A DNA stretch of 64,000 nucleotides, taken from NCBI GenBank assembly GCA_019009955.1, contig CM032230.1:104368501-104432500 (forward strand). Reading direction: 5' to 3'. The position numbers and the translations under genes were made by a program. The notes below the pieces were generated by a model. That model saw only the letters and a program-made list of their open reading frames with translations, was not told where the DNA came from and did not search any database. Below, piece by piece: positions 34,941-46,045 of this stretch (within the stretch, counting starts at the first letter, position 1; every line of letters begins with the position of its first letter). Source of the stretch: Riptortus pedestris (taxonomy: Eukaryota; Arthropoda; Insecta; Hemiptera; Alydidae).

Positions 34941-35880
34941 AACTATTAAAATATATTAAAAATGAAATAAATTTTCATACAAACTATTTTAATAAATACT
35001 TTAAAAAAAGCTATTATTAATTAGACTAAACCTATTGTAAAGGCGGGAAGCTTTTTAAAGGCAAGAATAAGAGAGCACTAGACTGAAATATTTACTATTT
35101 TATGGAAAGATGAGGGGAAATAACACAAGTCACTATTTGAGTTCTCCAAAGAATCATGTATATTGAATTGATTAAGCAACATACTAGTATAATACACTTT
35201 ATAGATATAGAGGTTGAACAAGAAACAAAAGGAACTTAACTTTATAAAATAATTTAGCGGCAATATATATACATAGAATGATCGATCGGTCCTATATTGT
35301 GAGTACTCATTTGATAATTTGCGTAGATAATGCTAGCATTATTAGAAGTAGGTACCTGCGGGAAACATATACTTTCCTTGAAGTGGAGTCTTCTTCCGTT
35401 GTTATTTTCTGTGTTCCCTATAAGAGTCTGTCTTCTAGCTGGTTGCGGTGATCCATATGATGGTAGCTTTGCGGGAGATGAAAGATTGACAATAATCTGT
35501 AACGGGTGAATCCCAACTGAGCGGTTATCTATGAAGCGGTTATCTGTAGCGAAGGGAGAGGGGCAAAGCCCCCCCCCGCAGAAACGACCCCAGAGAGGGT
35601 CGATGCTCGACTGACTGTATCTTTGTAACTAGCCGATGCCTTCTTGAGCTGCAACGTAGTTTCCGCTGTAGGCCACAGCCTTGGTGATCTGCATGTGTGT
35701 GGCGGGTTTGTGAACTCAGCGAGCGCGGGAGATTCAAATTCAAATGATGACTGAACACCTATAGACTATTATAATAAAAAATGGAGTTAGGGCTATTAAA
35801 AAAAAACTTAAATAAAAGCAAAAAAATAAACATTAAACTTAAAGCTTATTAAAATAAACATTAAAGTTGCAACAATTAAA
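34941..35880 (+). repeat. AT-rich tandem repeat, unit 2, split by a solo LTR
   Basis: The unit resumes the first copy from AACTATTAAAATATATTAAA. It is interrupted after CCTAT at 35035 and continues from CCTATAGACTATT at 35758. After about 35880 only a degenerate continuation is visible. Confidence 0.8.
35036..35757. mobile_element. Solo LTR with CCTAT target duplication
   Basis: The insert begins TGTAAAGGCGGG and ends GACTGAACA, so it has TGT...ACA termini. It is 722 bp long and flanked on both sides by CCTAT (35031-35035 and 35758-35762). The neighbouring repeat unit preserves the site with a single CCTAT, which confirms the duplication. TG...CA ends and a 5-bp duplication are diagnostic of an LTR retrotransposon, here reduced to one LTR by recombination. 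Orientation and superfamily (Gypsy or Bel/Pao) cannot be decided from the LTR alone. Confidence 0.85.
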
Positions 35881-36023
35881 ACTAATACTATAAAGATAAA
35901 CATTAAAATTAAAATCATTAAAATAAACATTAATAATAAAACTCTTAAAATAACATTAACAAAAAAAAAAAAACCCATAGCTATATGTAGCTATTAGATG
36001 GAGAAATCTCATCAGCCTGTCAA

Positions 36024-36195
36024 GGAAATATCTTCGTTGTTTTAAGTCGGATCGAAAAATGTTATATAATCAATATTTTTAATCATTTAATTTCCTACAA
36101 ATTTAGTTCCATAGATTTTTATGTCTCCTATGTTTATTTAGAGAGTAATTTGTATTTTTTTTTCCTTTTTAAGTTAACCCCACTCAAGTGTAATC
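36024..36195 (+). mobile_element. HLE internal fragment
   Basis: AAATATCTTCGTTGTTTTAA, GTCGGATCGAAAAATG and AATTTCCTACAAATTTAG match the module. No ends are present. Confidence 0.6.
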
Positions 36196-36817
36196 TTTTT
36201 AGTCCCCTCGACTATGGGTTGAAACTGAAACAGCGGTGTCGGTTACTGTTAACATTCAAATTACTGTATTTCAAAAAAAAAAAAAAAAAATCCATTTGTG
36301 AGGGCCAACCGGAGAGGCCAGTTTACAATAAATGCTTAATATTCTATGAGGTTAGAGCCGGCGAGGGAGAGAGTCGATAGGAAGAGGTCTTTATTCCCTT
36401 TCTTATTAGATTCCACCTCGAATTCCCCGCTCCTCCGCCTCCTCTCAAAGGAGAAATTTCCATTATTGACATAGACGTTCCTTCGAGTGGGTATAGGTTT
36501 GGGGATATAGTCCGTGTGAGGTGTTAAAAAGCAATTTGGGTGCAGCCGGCACTCGAGTGGTTGTGGCTCTTCCTGAGGCATTCCACACACTCGACGCGTT
36601 TCACACTCCTATTGCCCCCTTAAAGAATTTTCCAATTCGCGAAAGCTTCGGAAATTGTGTTCATAGCCCGGCTGGGATGAGGATAAATATACTTGGACGC
36701 TGTGGGGAAAAAAATTGGGGTTTCCTTGCATTCACAAAATTTACTAGAAAGTCTTTTTTTGCCAAAACCAATCTCTGAATCTGATGATTCATCAGCCTTA
36801 AACCATCTGGAGATAGT
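36196..36817. other. Unassigned, GC-richer than flanks (36300-36700)
   Basis: Overlapping short frames on both strands give no recognisable product. A poly-A run occupies about 36272-36289. Confidence 0.3.
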
Positions 36818-37135
36818 TAGCAGCTTTCCCTTGAGGAATATCAGCTATGGAGTTTTTACTCATGACGTGATATATGAATAATATCCTCAAATGTCCATCG
36901 ATCCTACTCACGATTATACCGCTCTACCGGTCGCAATTATTTTTAATCTTTACCAAACTATATATATATATATTTATATATATGCGTTTTGTGTAAAATG
37001 AAAGTTTAAGTTCGTTAACGGCTGAAATCGCACTCTGGGAAGGGGAGGTTATCTTCGTTATTATACGTCGGATCGAACAAGTATAAAGAACCAATGTTAT
37101 TGGAAATTTAATTTTCTATTAATGTTGTTAATATA
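36818..37135 (+). mobile_element. HLE copy, 5' part
   Basis: It starts TAGCAGCTTTCCCTTGAGG and contains a central hairpin variant ACCGCTCTACCGGT, a TA tract placed after it rather than before, and the module up to TAATGTTGTTAATATAAAG. The 3' end is missing. Confidence 0.75.
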
Positions 37136-37481
37136 AAGGGTTGCTAGAAAAAAAAACACACTAGTAAAAAAACCGTTTATCTTCATTCCATGAGGGAGTA
37201 AAACTTTGATTTTTCTTTAATAAACTCCTTGGGGATCAGGAATGTTATCTATACTAATTTACTGATTATCCTACACCACCCGATAAAACGATTAAATTAT
37301 AACTGTCATATTAAAGGATTTCTGCACCACTTCTATTTTCGTTATTATTATTTTATTCTTATAATCATTATCATTATTAATAATTAACTACATTACTTGT
37401 TCTATAAAAATTGACAAAATTAATTGTAATTTGGATATTTTTATTTAAAAAAAAGAAAAGGAAAAAGAAAAACAACAACTT
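37136..37481. other. Anonymous AT-rich DNA
   Basis: Nothing is recognised. Confidence 0.4.
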
Positions 37482-37484
37482 TGC

Positions 37485-37518
<34 letters not shown>
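37482..37518 (+). repeat. (AAT)n microsatellite at the 5' junction of a Dong/R4-like fragment
   Basis: About 12 AAT/TAA units run directly into the truncated retrotransposon at about 37519. A shorter (TAA)n tract follows its 3' end at about 38115-38128. Confidence 0.92.
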
Positions 37519-37519
37519 G

Positions 37520-38023
37520 AACTTAAAAAGGCACAATAACGTGGCAAAAGTACACCATCAAGCTCTAGCAGAGAAATTCGGCATGGTAGACAGAAAGGTC
37601 GCTTATTATCGCTATAGTCCTCACAAATTATTGGAAAAAGATAGTGTAAAGATGTATTGGGACGAAGCGATGATAACTGACCATACTGTGCACCATAACA
37701 AACCGGATATTCTCATTATTGACAAGATCAATAAGACTGCTGATATTATTGACATTGAAGTGCCCAATGATGAGAATATTCGAAAATCCCATGCCGAAAA
37801 ATTAAGAAAATATCAAGAATTGGCTATCGAGCTCAAAGAGGTATACAAACTGAAATCTGCCATGGTTACGCCTATTATAGTAAGTTCAAATGGACTCATG
37901 CCAAAAACAACGATAGCAGGCACCAAGAACTTGAATCTGCCAACAACAATTATAAAAGAAGCACAGCAAGGGGTACTTCTTGATACTGCCAGAATCCTGC
38001 GAAAATTTTTAAATTCCCCTTAA
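37520..38023 (+). pseudogene. Restriction-like endonuclease domain of a Dong/R4-like non-LTR retrotransposon
   Basis: An open frame of 167 codons has no start codon of its own and begins inside the protein after an (AAT)n tract. Its centre reads HHNKPDILIIDK...ADIIDIEVPND, the PD-(x)n-D catalytic core of the restriction-like endonuclease. That domain forms the C-terminus of R2, R4/Dong, CRE and NeSL-type ORFs and nicks the target DNA. The flanking pattern (VKMYWDEAMITD before, KLRKYQELAIELKEVYKLK after) is also typical. The RT and zinc-finger parts are missing. The (AAT)n surroundings fit the Dong/R4 lineage, known for TAA-repeat targets; the clade is therefore an inference from site as much as from sequence. 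Confidence 0.8.
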
Positions 38024-38128
38024 CAAGTCACAATCACTAACTCCATATCGGTTGGATTTTCCCCCGATATGGATTTTACTCCAGTTTCCACTGAGAATAA
38101 ACCTCCCCCATGTAAATAATAATAATAT
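38024..38128 (+). mobile_element. 3' UTR of the Dong/R4-like fragment with stem-loop
   Basis: About 20 bases after the stop, CCATATCGG (38043-38051) pairs perfectly with CCGATATGG (38064-38072) around a 12-base loop. The region ends in CATGTAAATAATAATAATA, a TAA-type tail or the rest of the target repeat. Confidence 0.7.
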
Positions 38129-38917
38129 ATAACTCTACGTTAAACTGTCAGTACTGTTTAATAGAACAAAATAACTCAATAATCGAAATGCCAACCAAAG
38201 AATCCAGGAAATATCTACTTATTATTTATTTATATATTTAAGGGGGGAAGTCTCAGAAAGTAATAAAATGTGTAAAATTTTATATGTTTAAATTTGAAAT
38301 TTCAAAGCATTTGCTGTACACACCTCACTAAAAGTATGGATCATACTTTCAGTCTCTGTCTCTGTTTCTCGTTCTCTCTCCGTCTCAATCAAAAGTACAA
38401 AAATAGCACATGTAAAACATTTTTAAACCTAATAACAAGAAAAAATGGTATTTACATTTTGAGAATTCTACCTCTGTGCGTATTACTAAACTGTTAACTA
38501 GATCTCACTGAGTACAGTTGAGACGGAATGGTGATGTTTTGAATATTAAATATATATGTATCTGGAACAAAAAGAGGATATGATTAATGTGGACAATAAC
38601 ATAAAACCATTTATCCTTCAATAAACAGGAGCTGTTCTATTCCCACTTTTTTAGTATAAAATATTTGAATAGCCTTGACTCGATCGGGCTTCCTGACTGT
38701 TTTAGCCAGTGCTCCGTGCTTTGGAATACACTCTAATGGAAGGACTAACTAAACCAGTTCCCCTGCGTTCGCTATCCCCTAACTTGAGCCTAGTAGTTCA
38801 AACAGGAGCTATTATTTCCCTTGATTTACTTTACTTAGGTTAGGCAATTCCATCCAAACTTGAAATCTTATTTGCGGGCTTATATATTTGTATCGCTGTT
38901 AATAAACATCATTGTTT
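38129..38917. other. Anonymous DNA
   Basis: Nothing is recognised. Confidence 0.4.
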
Positions 38918-39490
38918 TAGCAGATTTCTCCTAAGCGAAATCAACTATTTTTGTTATTCTACTACAATACAAAAAAATACAACTAGTTGTATTCATGACG
39001 TGATTTTCGAATAAAGAAATGTCAATCTATCTTCCACGATCAAATGTCTCCATCCAGGAGATAACGAAAATAAGGTCTGTTCCAATATTTAAGCCTGGTG
39101 ACGCGCTAGTTATCGCAACTGTTATTATTATTATTATCAAAATCGATATTGATCAAAGCTCGTTAACAGCTGAAATCAACCACTGGGGGTGGTTTAAAGG
39201 TAGGAATTTTGAAAATCTCCGTTAATATGAGTCAAATCGAAAAATTGTATATGACCAATCTTGTTGCAAATGTAATATCCTATACATTTTTTTTAATATA
39301 CAGTATTTCTCTATCTCAACTACTAACTGAGAAGTTTTTAATTTTCAGGGTTCAGTAAACCCACACTATTAGTCATCACTCGTCCATATGCCAATATTTC
39401 ATGAAATTTCTTATTTCAAAATAATAATAATACCAAATATGGTTTTTAGTAGGCCTTTAATGGGAGTTGTATCCAAATATGTATTGGGAT
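38918..39490 (+). mobile_element. HLE copy, 3'-truncated
   Basis: It starts TAGCAGATTTCTCCTAAGCG. A 35-base insertion separates the start from GTTGTATTCATGACGTG. In place of the TA microsatellite it has TTATTATTATTATTATC at about 39123-39138. The module and D-type region follow, breaking off near 39490. Confidence 0.75.
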
Positions 39491-39581
39491 CAATTATGAT
39501 TTTACGGTATTCACTCAAAAACTGTACTTCATCTATACCATCCTCGATATTTTACTATTATATTAATGTCTGATAAGCGAC

Positions 39582-39700
39582 TTGGAATGAGAGCGGGGGG
39601 GGGGGGTTTAGAAGAGTGGTGGCTTCGAAAGTTCACAATTTCTACTTTATTATGAGTCGGATCGAAAAATGTTATAGAACCAATCTTGTTGTCTATTGGT
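39582..39700 (+). mobile_element. HLE internal fragment
   Basis: A G-run (39595-39606), AATTTCTACTTTATTATGAG and GTCGGATCGAAAAATG match the module. A (TA)n tract at 39714-39756 follows. Confidence 0.6.
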
Positions 39701-39707
39701 TCTATAG

Positions 39708-39756
<49 letters not shown>

Positions 39757-39758
<2 letters not shown>

Positions 39759-40867
39759 TTAACACAGTTATCTGTGTTAGTCTCCCGATACCTTCCTCTC
39801 CTGCTTAAGTGTTATCAACATTGCTTTAATAACGGTATGATGATAATATTGTTGCGAAAGTTAAATACATGAAAAATTAACAGAGAACATAGACGCGTGC
39901 GTATTTGGGAGGTACGAATTAGATGAAAGGAGCCGACAGAGGGACTGTTGGCGCCAGCAGTGTCTGGATATTTCCAGACTAAGGAGTCCAGTACCTTTAA
40001 GACCTTCGTCCTTTGATGTTGCCGCTCCTCTATACAAGCATGTGCAAATCCCCTGACAGTTTTAGTTTGTTCTCAGCTGTCTTCAAGTGCGTTCCCTGCT
40101 GCAGTGCTACAGTGCAGTGCCGTTAACTTTGCGAAGTAAAGGACAGTGGAGTGCCATCTTTTTGTGTATCGGTAAGTGATCGAATTATTGGACTGTGTAA
40201 TAAATAACAAGAACAGTGACGCTACCAGTGCATACTGTGAGTAAGAATTAAGAATAGTTAACCAAGTGTATAGTGCCTTGTTATATAAATTGTGCAGTGA
40301 TAAAAACTCTGAAGCTTGTGTGTGTTTAAGTTTGCAATTCGAAAGAACTCTTACAAACAACGTTTATAACTGATTTTGTAATAAAACGTAACAATATTAA
40401 TAAGTAACTGGTGTGGCTAAAGTAAAAAAGACCCGGGGAGAGAATGCCCTGTTGCATAATAAGTATCATTTCTTATTTCCAATATGTGATGAGCATATGA
40501 AAGAATGAAGGGAAGGTCGTAAGGTGTAGAGAAGCCGGAGGAATGCTGGAGGTGTGTCGGCAATAATGCAATTATGGACTGAGGAAACTCTTCTCTGTTC
40601 TATTTGAGGCAAACTTGCTGAACAAGGAGCTCTGAAAGCAATTGAAGAGATAAGGTTGGTGGAAGGGGTTGTGAGAAGCTTAAGGCCAGCGCATACTTGG
40701 TCAATAAGGCTTCTAGCTATCTCTATGGATCCGCCTCTAGTCACATTTCAATCCAAACTATCTGTTTGGGTCTTATCGGCCAAAGGAACATTGCTGCGTC
40801 ATCTACTCACATCGGCTGGCTTAAGATACTGCGGGGCGCTACAGGACCTGGGCCTTCTACGATATAA
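39757..40867. other. Unassigned, partly GC-richer region
   Basis: Unlike its neighbours this stretch is not AT-biased at 39890-40175 and 40430-40860. No protein family is recognised in any frame. A possible first exon is listed separately. Confidence 0.35.
40026..40173 (+). promoter_or_regulatory. Possible promoter and 5' exon ending in a splice donor
   Basis: CTATACAAG at about 40030 lies some 25 bases before ACAGTTTTAGTT, similar in spacing to an arthropod TATA-initiator pair. A less AT-rich leader follows and stops at TATCG|GTAAGTG near 40170, a strong donor consensus. No acceptor or coding exon downstream is recognised, so this is tentative. Confidence 0.2.
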
Positions 40868-41356
40868 CAGGGGGAGTGCATGGCCTTCCCCCTACCGATT
40901 TGAAGGAAATTTTTTTAGTGTTATTACCTAATGAAATAAACCGAAAAAGCGAGAGAACGCACTTCTCACGCATTCGTCTAAAAAAAATGTAAGTTTGCCT
41001 GAACGTCTCGAGCTGTTCCCAAGACATATGTTTCGAGGAGCCCCCGTGGCTCAGTGGATAGTACATTCTTTTTGTAGCCGGAAATCCTGAGATCGAATCT
41101 CGCCTGAAGCCACTATTTTTTTCTAGATTTTTTTTTTTTTTTTTTTTTTTTTCATTTTTTGCTTCTAGAGTGTTTATTTAATATTAATAAATAATTGAAA
41201 AGTTCTTTTTATCATACAAACTTTAACATTTTTTTAGACGAACGCGTGTTTTGAGAAGTGTGTTCTCTCGCTTTTACAGAATGTTTTTTCATTATGTATT
41301 AAAGACTAAATATTTTTCGTTTAAATCGGTGGAGGGAAGGCCGTGCCCTCCTCTTG
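40868..41356. mobile_element. MITE with long inverted repeats and TAA target duplication (PIF/Harbinger-like)
   Basis: The element is 489 bp, flanked by TAA at 40865-40867 and 41357-41359. The left end CAGGGGGAGTGCATGGCC and the complement of the right end, CAAGAGGAGGGCACGGCC, begin inverted repeats of about 130 bp. These run through AAAGCGAGAGAAC and TTCGTCTAAAAAAA on each arm. A 3-bp TWA duplication with long imperfect inverted ends is typical of PIF/Harbinger-derived MITEs. The loop contains a tRNA-like segment and a T-run. It has no coding capacity. Confidence 0.78.
41038..41112 (+). mobile_element. tRNA-like (pol III promoter-like) core inside the MITE
   Basis: TGGCTCAGTGG at 41047-41057 is a good A box and AGATCGAATCTC at 41090-41101 a good B box, 43 bases apart from start to start as in tRNAs. 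The putative acceptor arms do not pair, so it is a tRNA-derived segment or SINE head, not a functional tRNA gene. A T-run begins within 20 bases after it. Confidence 0.6.
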
Positions 41357-41382
41357 TAAGTCATCTTCTAAATTTGAACAAG

Positions 41383-42039
41383 TATCAGCTACTGACGATG
41401 TATTCATGGCCCCATTTTTGAAAAATTTCAACAAATGTCCATCGTCCATCAGGAGCGTAGGGCGATCCTATAGACTTGCTACCAGGCTAAACCCTGCCGA
41501 TGCGCTCAGCGTTTATACGAAATAAAATTGTGAGGAGCCATAACAAAATTTTGTGATTAACCATTGATCACCCTCACCACCAGCTAAAAATAAATATAAG
41601 GAGATTAAATAGCCTAATATGTTGTTATATACATTTTTTACTATCTTGATTATTAAACAAAATATTTGAATTATTTTGTTTTCGGGCTTTAGTAAACCAC
41701 TACTTCTAATCATGTCATATTTACAATAAGCCGTTATAATAAACCACTTTATTCTAAGCTTACACACCAAGTATTGTTTTCAAGAGATCTTTATTATCAG
41801 AGATACATGCGTATTCGACAATTAAGATTTTACTTTCTTGTTTCGAAAATATTTATTTACATCATTTAAATCTAAATTTCTTGTTCTATTCATTTTTTTG
41901 CAAATCAATTTTTAGTTACCCTTTTACTCATCGTTTTTGTACATAGAAATAGAGAACATGTGGATGAAATGAGATCACAATTGTGTTATACCAGCACGTA
42001 AGAAATCTGCTTAGTTTACACAGCCCTTGCGTGACGGAC
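41383..42039 (+). mobile_element. HLE copy, subfamily E, first bases lost
   Basis: It starts at TATCAGCTACTGACGATG, 25 bases right of the MITE. The microsatellite and central hairpin are replaced by an unrelated stretch (about 41455-41600). The E-type end (ATAGAGAACATGTGGATG) leads to ACACAGCCCTTGCGT and GACGGAC ending at 42039. Confidence 0.75.
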
Positions 42040-42764
42040 TTTTTTAGAGATAAACTGAGTATTGTATTGTTTGGCTTGATTATGCATGTTTACAAATGCA
42101 AGAATTGTTGTATTTTAATGATCATAATTACGTTTATTGTGAAGCTCCATTGAATAAATCAATTCGCTTCATTTATTGAGTCATTCATGGTCAATAAAAA
42201 TGATTATGATAAGTTGCTTTGACAATATAACGCGTCAATATAGAGCGCAAGGCCATCTTTGCTATTGCCTTTCGAAGCAGAATCGACATCGGATCATTGA
42301 GCCTACGTCATTATTTACGGTAGAGTTCTATTCATGGGCCAGAGTCTAATAGTCCATAACTAAGCTAGAGTCACCCTCAGTAGCCTCCACTGCACCAAAC
42401 CCAATCGCTTGTCAGCCCCTAATATTTTTCTTATTTATTTATTTCTTTTTCACACCCTCAGTGTTCGCTGCCCAGACTGTTTCTCCTCTGTTCCTCCTGT
42501 GCCCCCTTTGACCCTTTATACGTCAAGGGGTTCGGTGCAGTCATCCATGTCTAGAACACAAAAAAAAAGTCTGCTTCTCAAGGGCCCACGAGCTGTTATA
42601 TGACGCCCAGAATATCTCAACCCGCTGTCTATTCTTTATTTTTTCGGTAATATGAAGCCTATGTAATCGAAGAACCAGCATGATATGGGCAGCTTAATGG
42701 TTCATAACTCAAATGGAAATCGTATGAGTAACAATGGAGGAATACTGAACCTTAATTCTAAAAA
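42040..42764. other. Anonymous DNA
   Basis: Nothing is recognised. Confidence 0.4.
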
Positions 42765-42900
42765 TTACAAATATCTCGCTCACTGTTCAAGCTGCAGAAA
42801 GACTGCATAGACCACAGTTAACAGGACATTAAATTTCCAAAAGTTTGGTTTTATATATTTTACCGATCCGATCCATAATAACTGAGATATTATCTAGAAA
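42765..42900 (-). mobile_element. HLE internal fragment
   Basis: ACAAATATCTCGCTCACTG and CGATCCGATCCATAATAACT match the module. A (TA)n tract separates it from the next full copy. Confidence 0.55.
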
Positions 42901-42901
42901 G

Positions 42902-42937
<36 letters not shown>

Positions 42938-42950
42938 GTAAATAAAAAAA

Positions 42951-43513
42951 GTCCGTCACGCAGGGGCTGCGTAAACTAAGCAGATTTCCCACGTGAAGTT
43001 TTACAATAGGGAAATCTGCCTAATAACAAATGTAGTAGTAAGAAACCTCTAAACCTAAAACATTATTTAGGGCGTAATAACCCAGTAGTTTCTAGCCCCA
43101 AAAAACAGTTGACCTAACCTCTAAACCTATTCACGAGGGACGAATAGTTATAGAAACGGCCACCAGAGCTCTCGGCGGAAAGTCCGAACATAGCCTGGTG
43201 ACCACACGCATAATACAAATGCAAATATCTCGGTTAATATTCAAGATACAGAATAAATGTATAGAACAATATTTATAGTAAATTTAATTTGCAATAAGAT
43301 TTATTCTATACAATTTTTCGATCTGACGCATAATAACGGAGATATTTTGAATTTTCAAAATTCCCCCCTCTAAACCCCCCCTCCCACTGGTCTGATATCA
43401 GCCATTAACGAACTTGATCTTCCTTTTCTTTCATAAAACGATTAAATTCCTAGTTTGGTAAAGATCAAATAAGAATTGCGACCGCTAGAGCGTTAACAGA
43501 CAAATATATATAT

Positions 43514-43558
<45 letters not shown>

Positions 43559-43666
43559 GAACGGAGCTCATTTTCGTCATCTCCTGGGTAGGATCGATGA
43601 ACATTTGAAGAGATTTTTCGAAACTCGCATCATGAGTACGACCTCAATAGCTGATTTCCCTTAAGG
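42951..43666 (-). mobile_element. HLE copy, near full length, subfamily A
   Basis: The plus strand begins GTCCGTCACGCAGGGGCTGC at 42951 with a perfect terminal hairpin. Then come the A-type CTCTAAACCTATTCACG and AGAGCTCTCGGCGG segments, the module and a (TA)n tract at 43507-43553. It ends in CTGATTTCCCTTAAGGG, where a G-run replaces the last AAATCTGCTA. Confidence 0.9.
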
Positions 43667-43862
43667 GGGGGGGCGTGTGCGTGCGCGTAATATGTCTATG
43701 TAGTATTAGTAGTGCAGAAGGAATAATAATAATAATAGTTATTCCTTAAAATATGTATTTTATTGTTAAATTAGCTAACTACAAAATAACATAACCTGTA
43801 ACTGTATTATAGTAACTTATAAACTCTACATGTTATTTGAGCACTAAGTTTTTGCGCGAGCG

Positions 43863-43916
<54 letters not shown>

Positions 43917-45537
43917 CACACGCACACGCACGAACACGCACACGCATGCGCACGCACGCAAAATTTAATTAAGGAGTTATAACCCAGTAGTTTCTTGCCC
44001 TTAAAAACAATCAACTTAACCCTAAATAGTAATTTTTGCTAATGCTACTCATTAGTTGGCAGACCGACTGCTTAAAATCAAATTTTATTATTCTATGCAT
44101 TGGTCGCCCATAAATAAATTAAATATCCATGAACAAACAGTGCATCCAGTATCGATATAAGAATTCAAAATGTACTATTAAAACATGATATAAAAACTGA
44201 TGTGTGTACTACATCCTTGTACTTACGATTAAATAAAATAAACAAAATGTTTGTTTTCAGTTAAAATTATTTTAAAATAAGGCCATGATATACGATATCC
44301 CCGTTCCTATGCATAGGACCGAAAAATGTCAGAGTCAATAATTTATAATTTTTTTCACAATAAACAAAAAAAAGTTTCATTGTGTTCCTTCACCCCCCCC
44401 CCCCAATGGTTCCTCACCCCTTTAGGTGAAGCTGACTAAGTAGGGTTGCTGAACTACCTTACGTTACAACAATCAAAAATATCAAATTTCATCAATCTTA
44501 TGTACGTACCTTAGTAACGCCGAAATTAGTCAAAATGGACACAGTCATTGCCAAAACAGATAATTCCGTTGAAAACTATAGGTTTGTCGATACAAGGTAG
44601 TTAACAATATCATAAGCTTCGGGAGACATTCACATTTGCCCTCAAGTTTAATGTAACGGCTGAATGTTTGAACAATACGTGGTACATTCCAGTAACGGCA
44701 TTCTAATAAACTTTGGTTTGGAGTATTTCTTCGAAGTTTGTAAGTAGTACAATGTTTCAACGTCTATTTAAAGCATTTGTATTGTTGTAATACATTATCT
44801 ATCAAGTTTAATTTCCTCTTAAATTACAATAAATAATAAAACACTGAAAGGATTTTACGGATTAAATTGCACATTCTAAAGAATCAATGTATTTATTATT
44901 TGTTGTTATTTATTCCATTTTTTAAAATTGAATTCACTCAAATGAATAAATTAATACGCTTTCTCAAATAATACAATTTGTATCTGTTTATCCTTTGTTA
45001 ATGCTCTACGATTTTTATTTCACATCCCGTAAGAAAGTTATGTAGTTAAAAAAACATGTTTTGCACTCAGAATATAACGAATTAATGCTATGGCAAAATT
45101 AATCCTCACAGTTCTGTGACGTTAATTTATTTTTTCTCCATGAAACAGATGAGCTAATCAAGAAAGCAATTGTCCTCTTTGAAATTCGTTACCTCTCAAG
45201 GGTTTTTGGGCAGATGTCAACTTTCATTCACTTCTTTAGTGCCTGACTAGTTTCATGGCACTTTTATTTAAATACCAACACAATAAGTGAAAAACACTTT
45301 TTTTTTTTCATTTAACTACACAAAATAATTCGTTGTTTGTTTTATATATCAATACTTCTACGTTTTTATAAATCGATGAAGATATGGATATCGATTGGAA
45401 CAGGTGGTTAGGACCACCCATTATTACTTTGAGCATTCGAGACGTGGGTTCACTGTCAGGAGGTTATATAACAAGTATGTAGCTTACTAAATAGGCGTTC
45501 ATGTCAGTGTGGATGCGATCGATGAGACACAAAAATA
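43667..45537. other. Unassigned DNA with a long CA/CG alternating tract
   Basis: A (CA)n tract at 43863-43915 passes into GCACACGCACACGCACG-type sequence to about 43962, an alternating purine-pyrimidine run able in principle to form Z-DNA. The remainder is AT-rich and unrecognised. Confidence 0.5.

Positions 45538-46045
<508 letters not shown>

Noticed and set aside
36299..36780. Similarity to the GC-richer region at 46440-46960
   Set aside because: Only short stretches such as AATTTCCATTATTG agree, too little to call a repeat family by eye.
39945..39970. TGGCGCC as a possible tRNA primer-binding site of an LTR element
   Set aside because: Only seven bases match and no TG...CA repeats or coding domains flank it.
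41038..41112. A functional tRNA gene in the MITE loop
   Set aside because: The A and B boxes are good but the acceptor stem does not pair and the T stem is imperfect.
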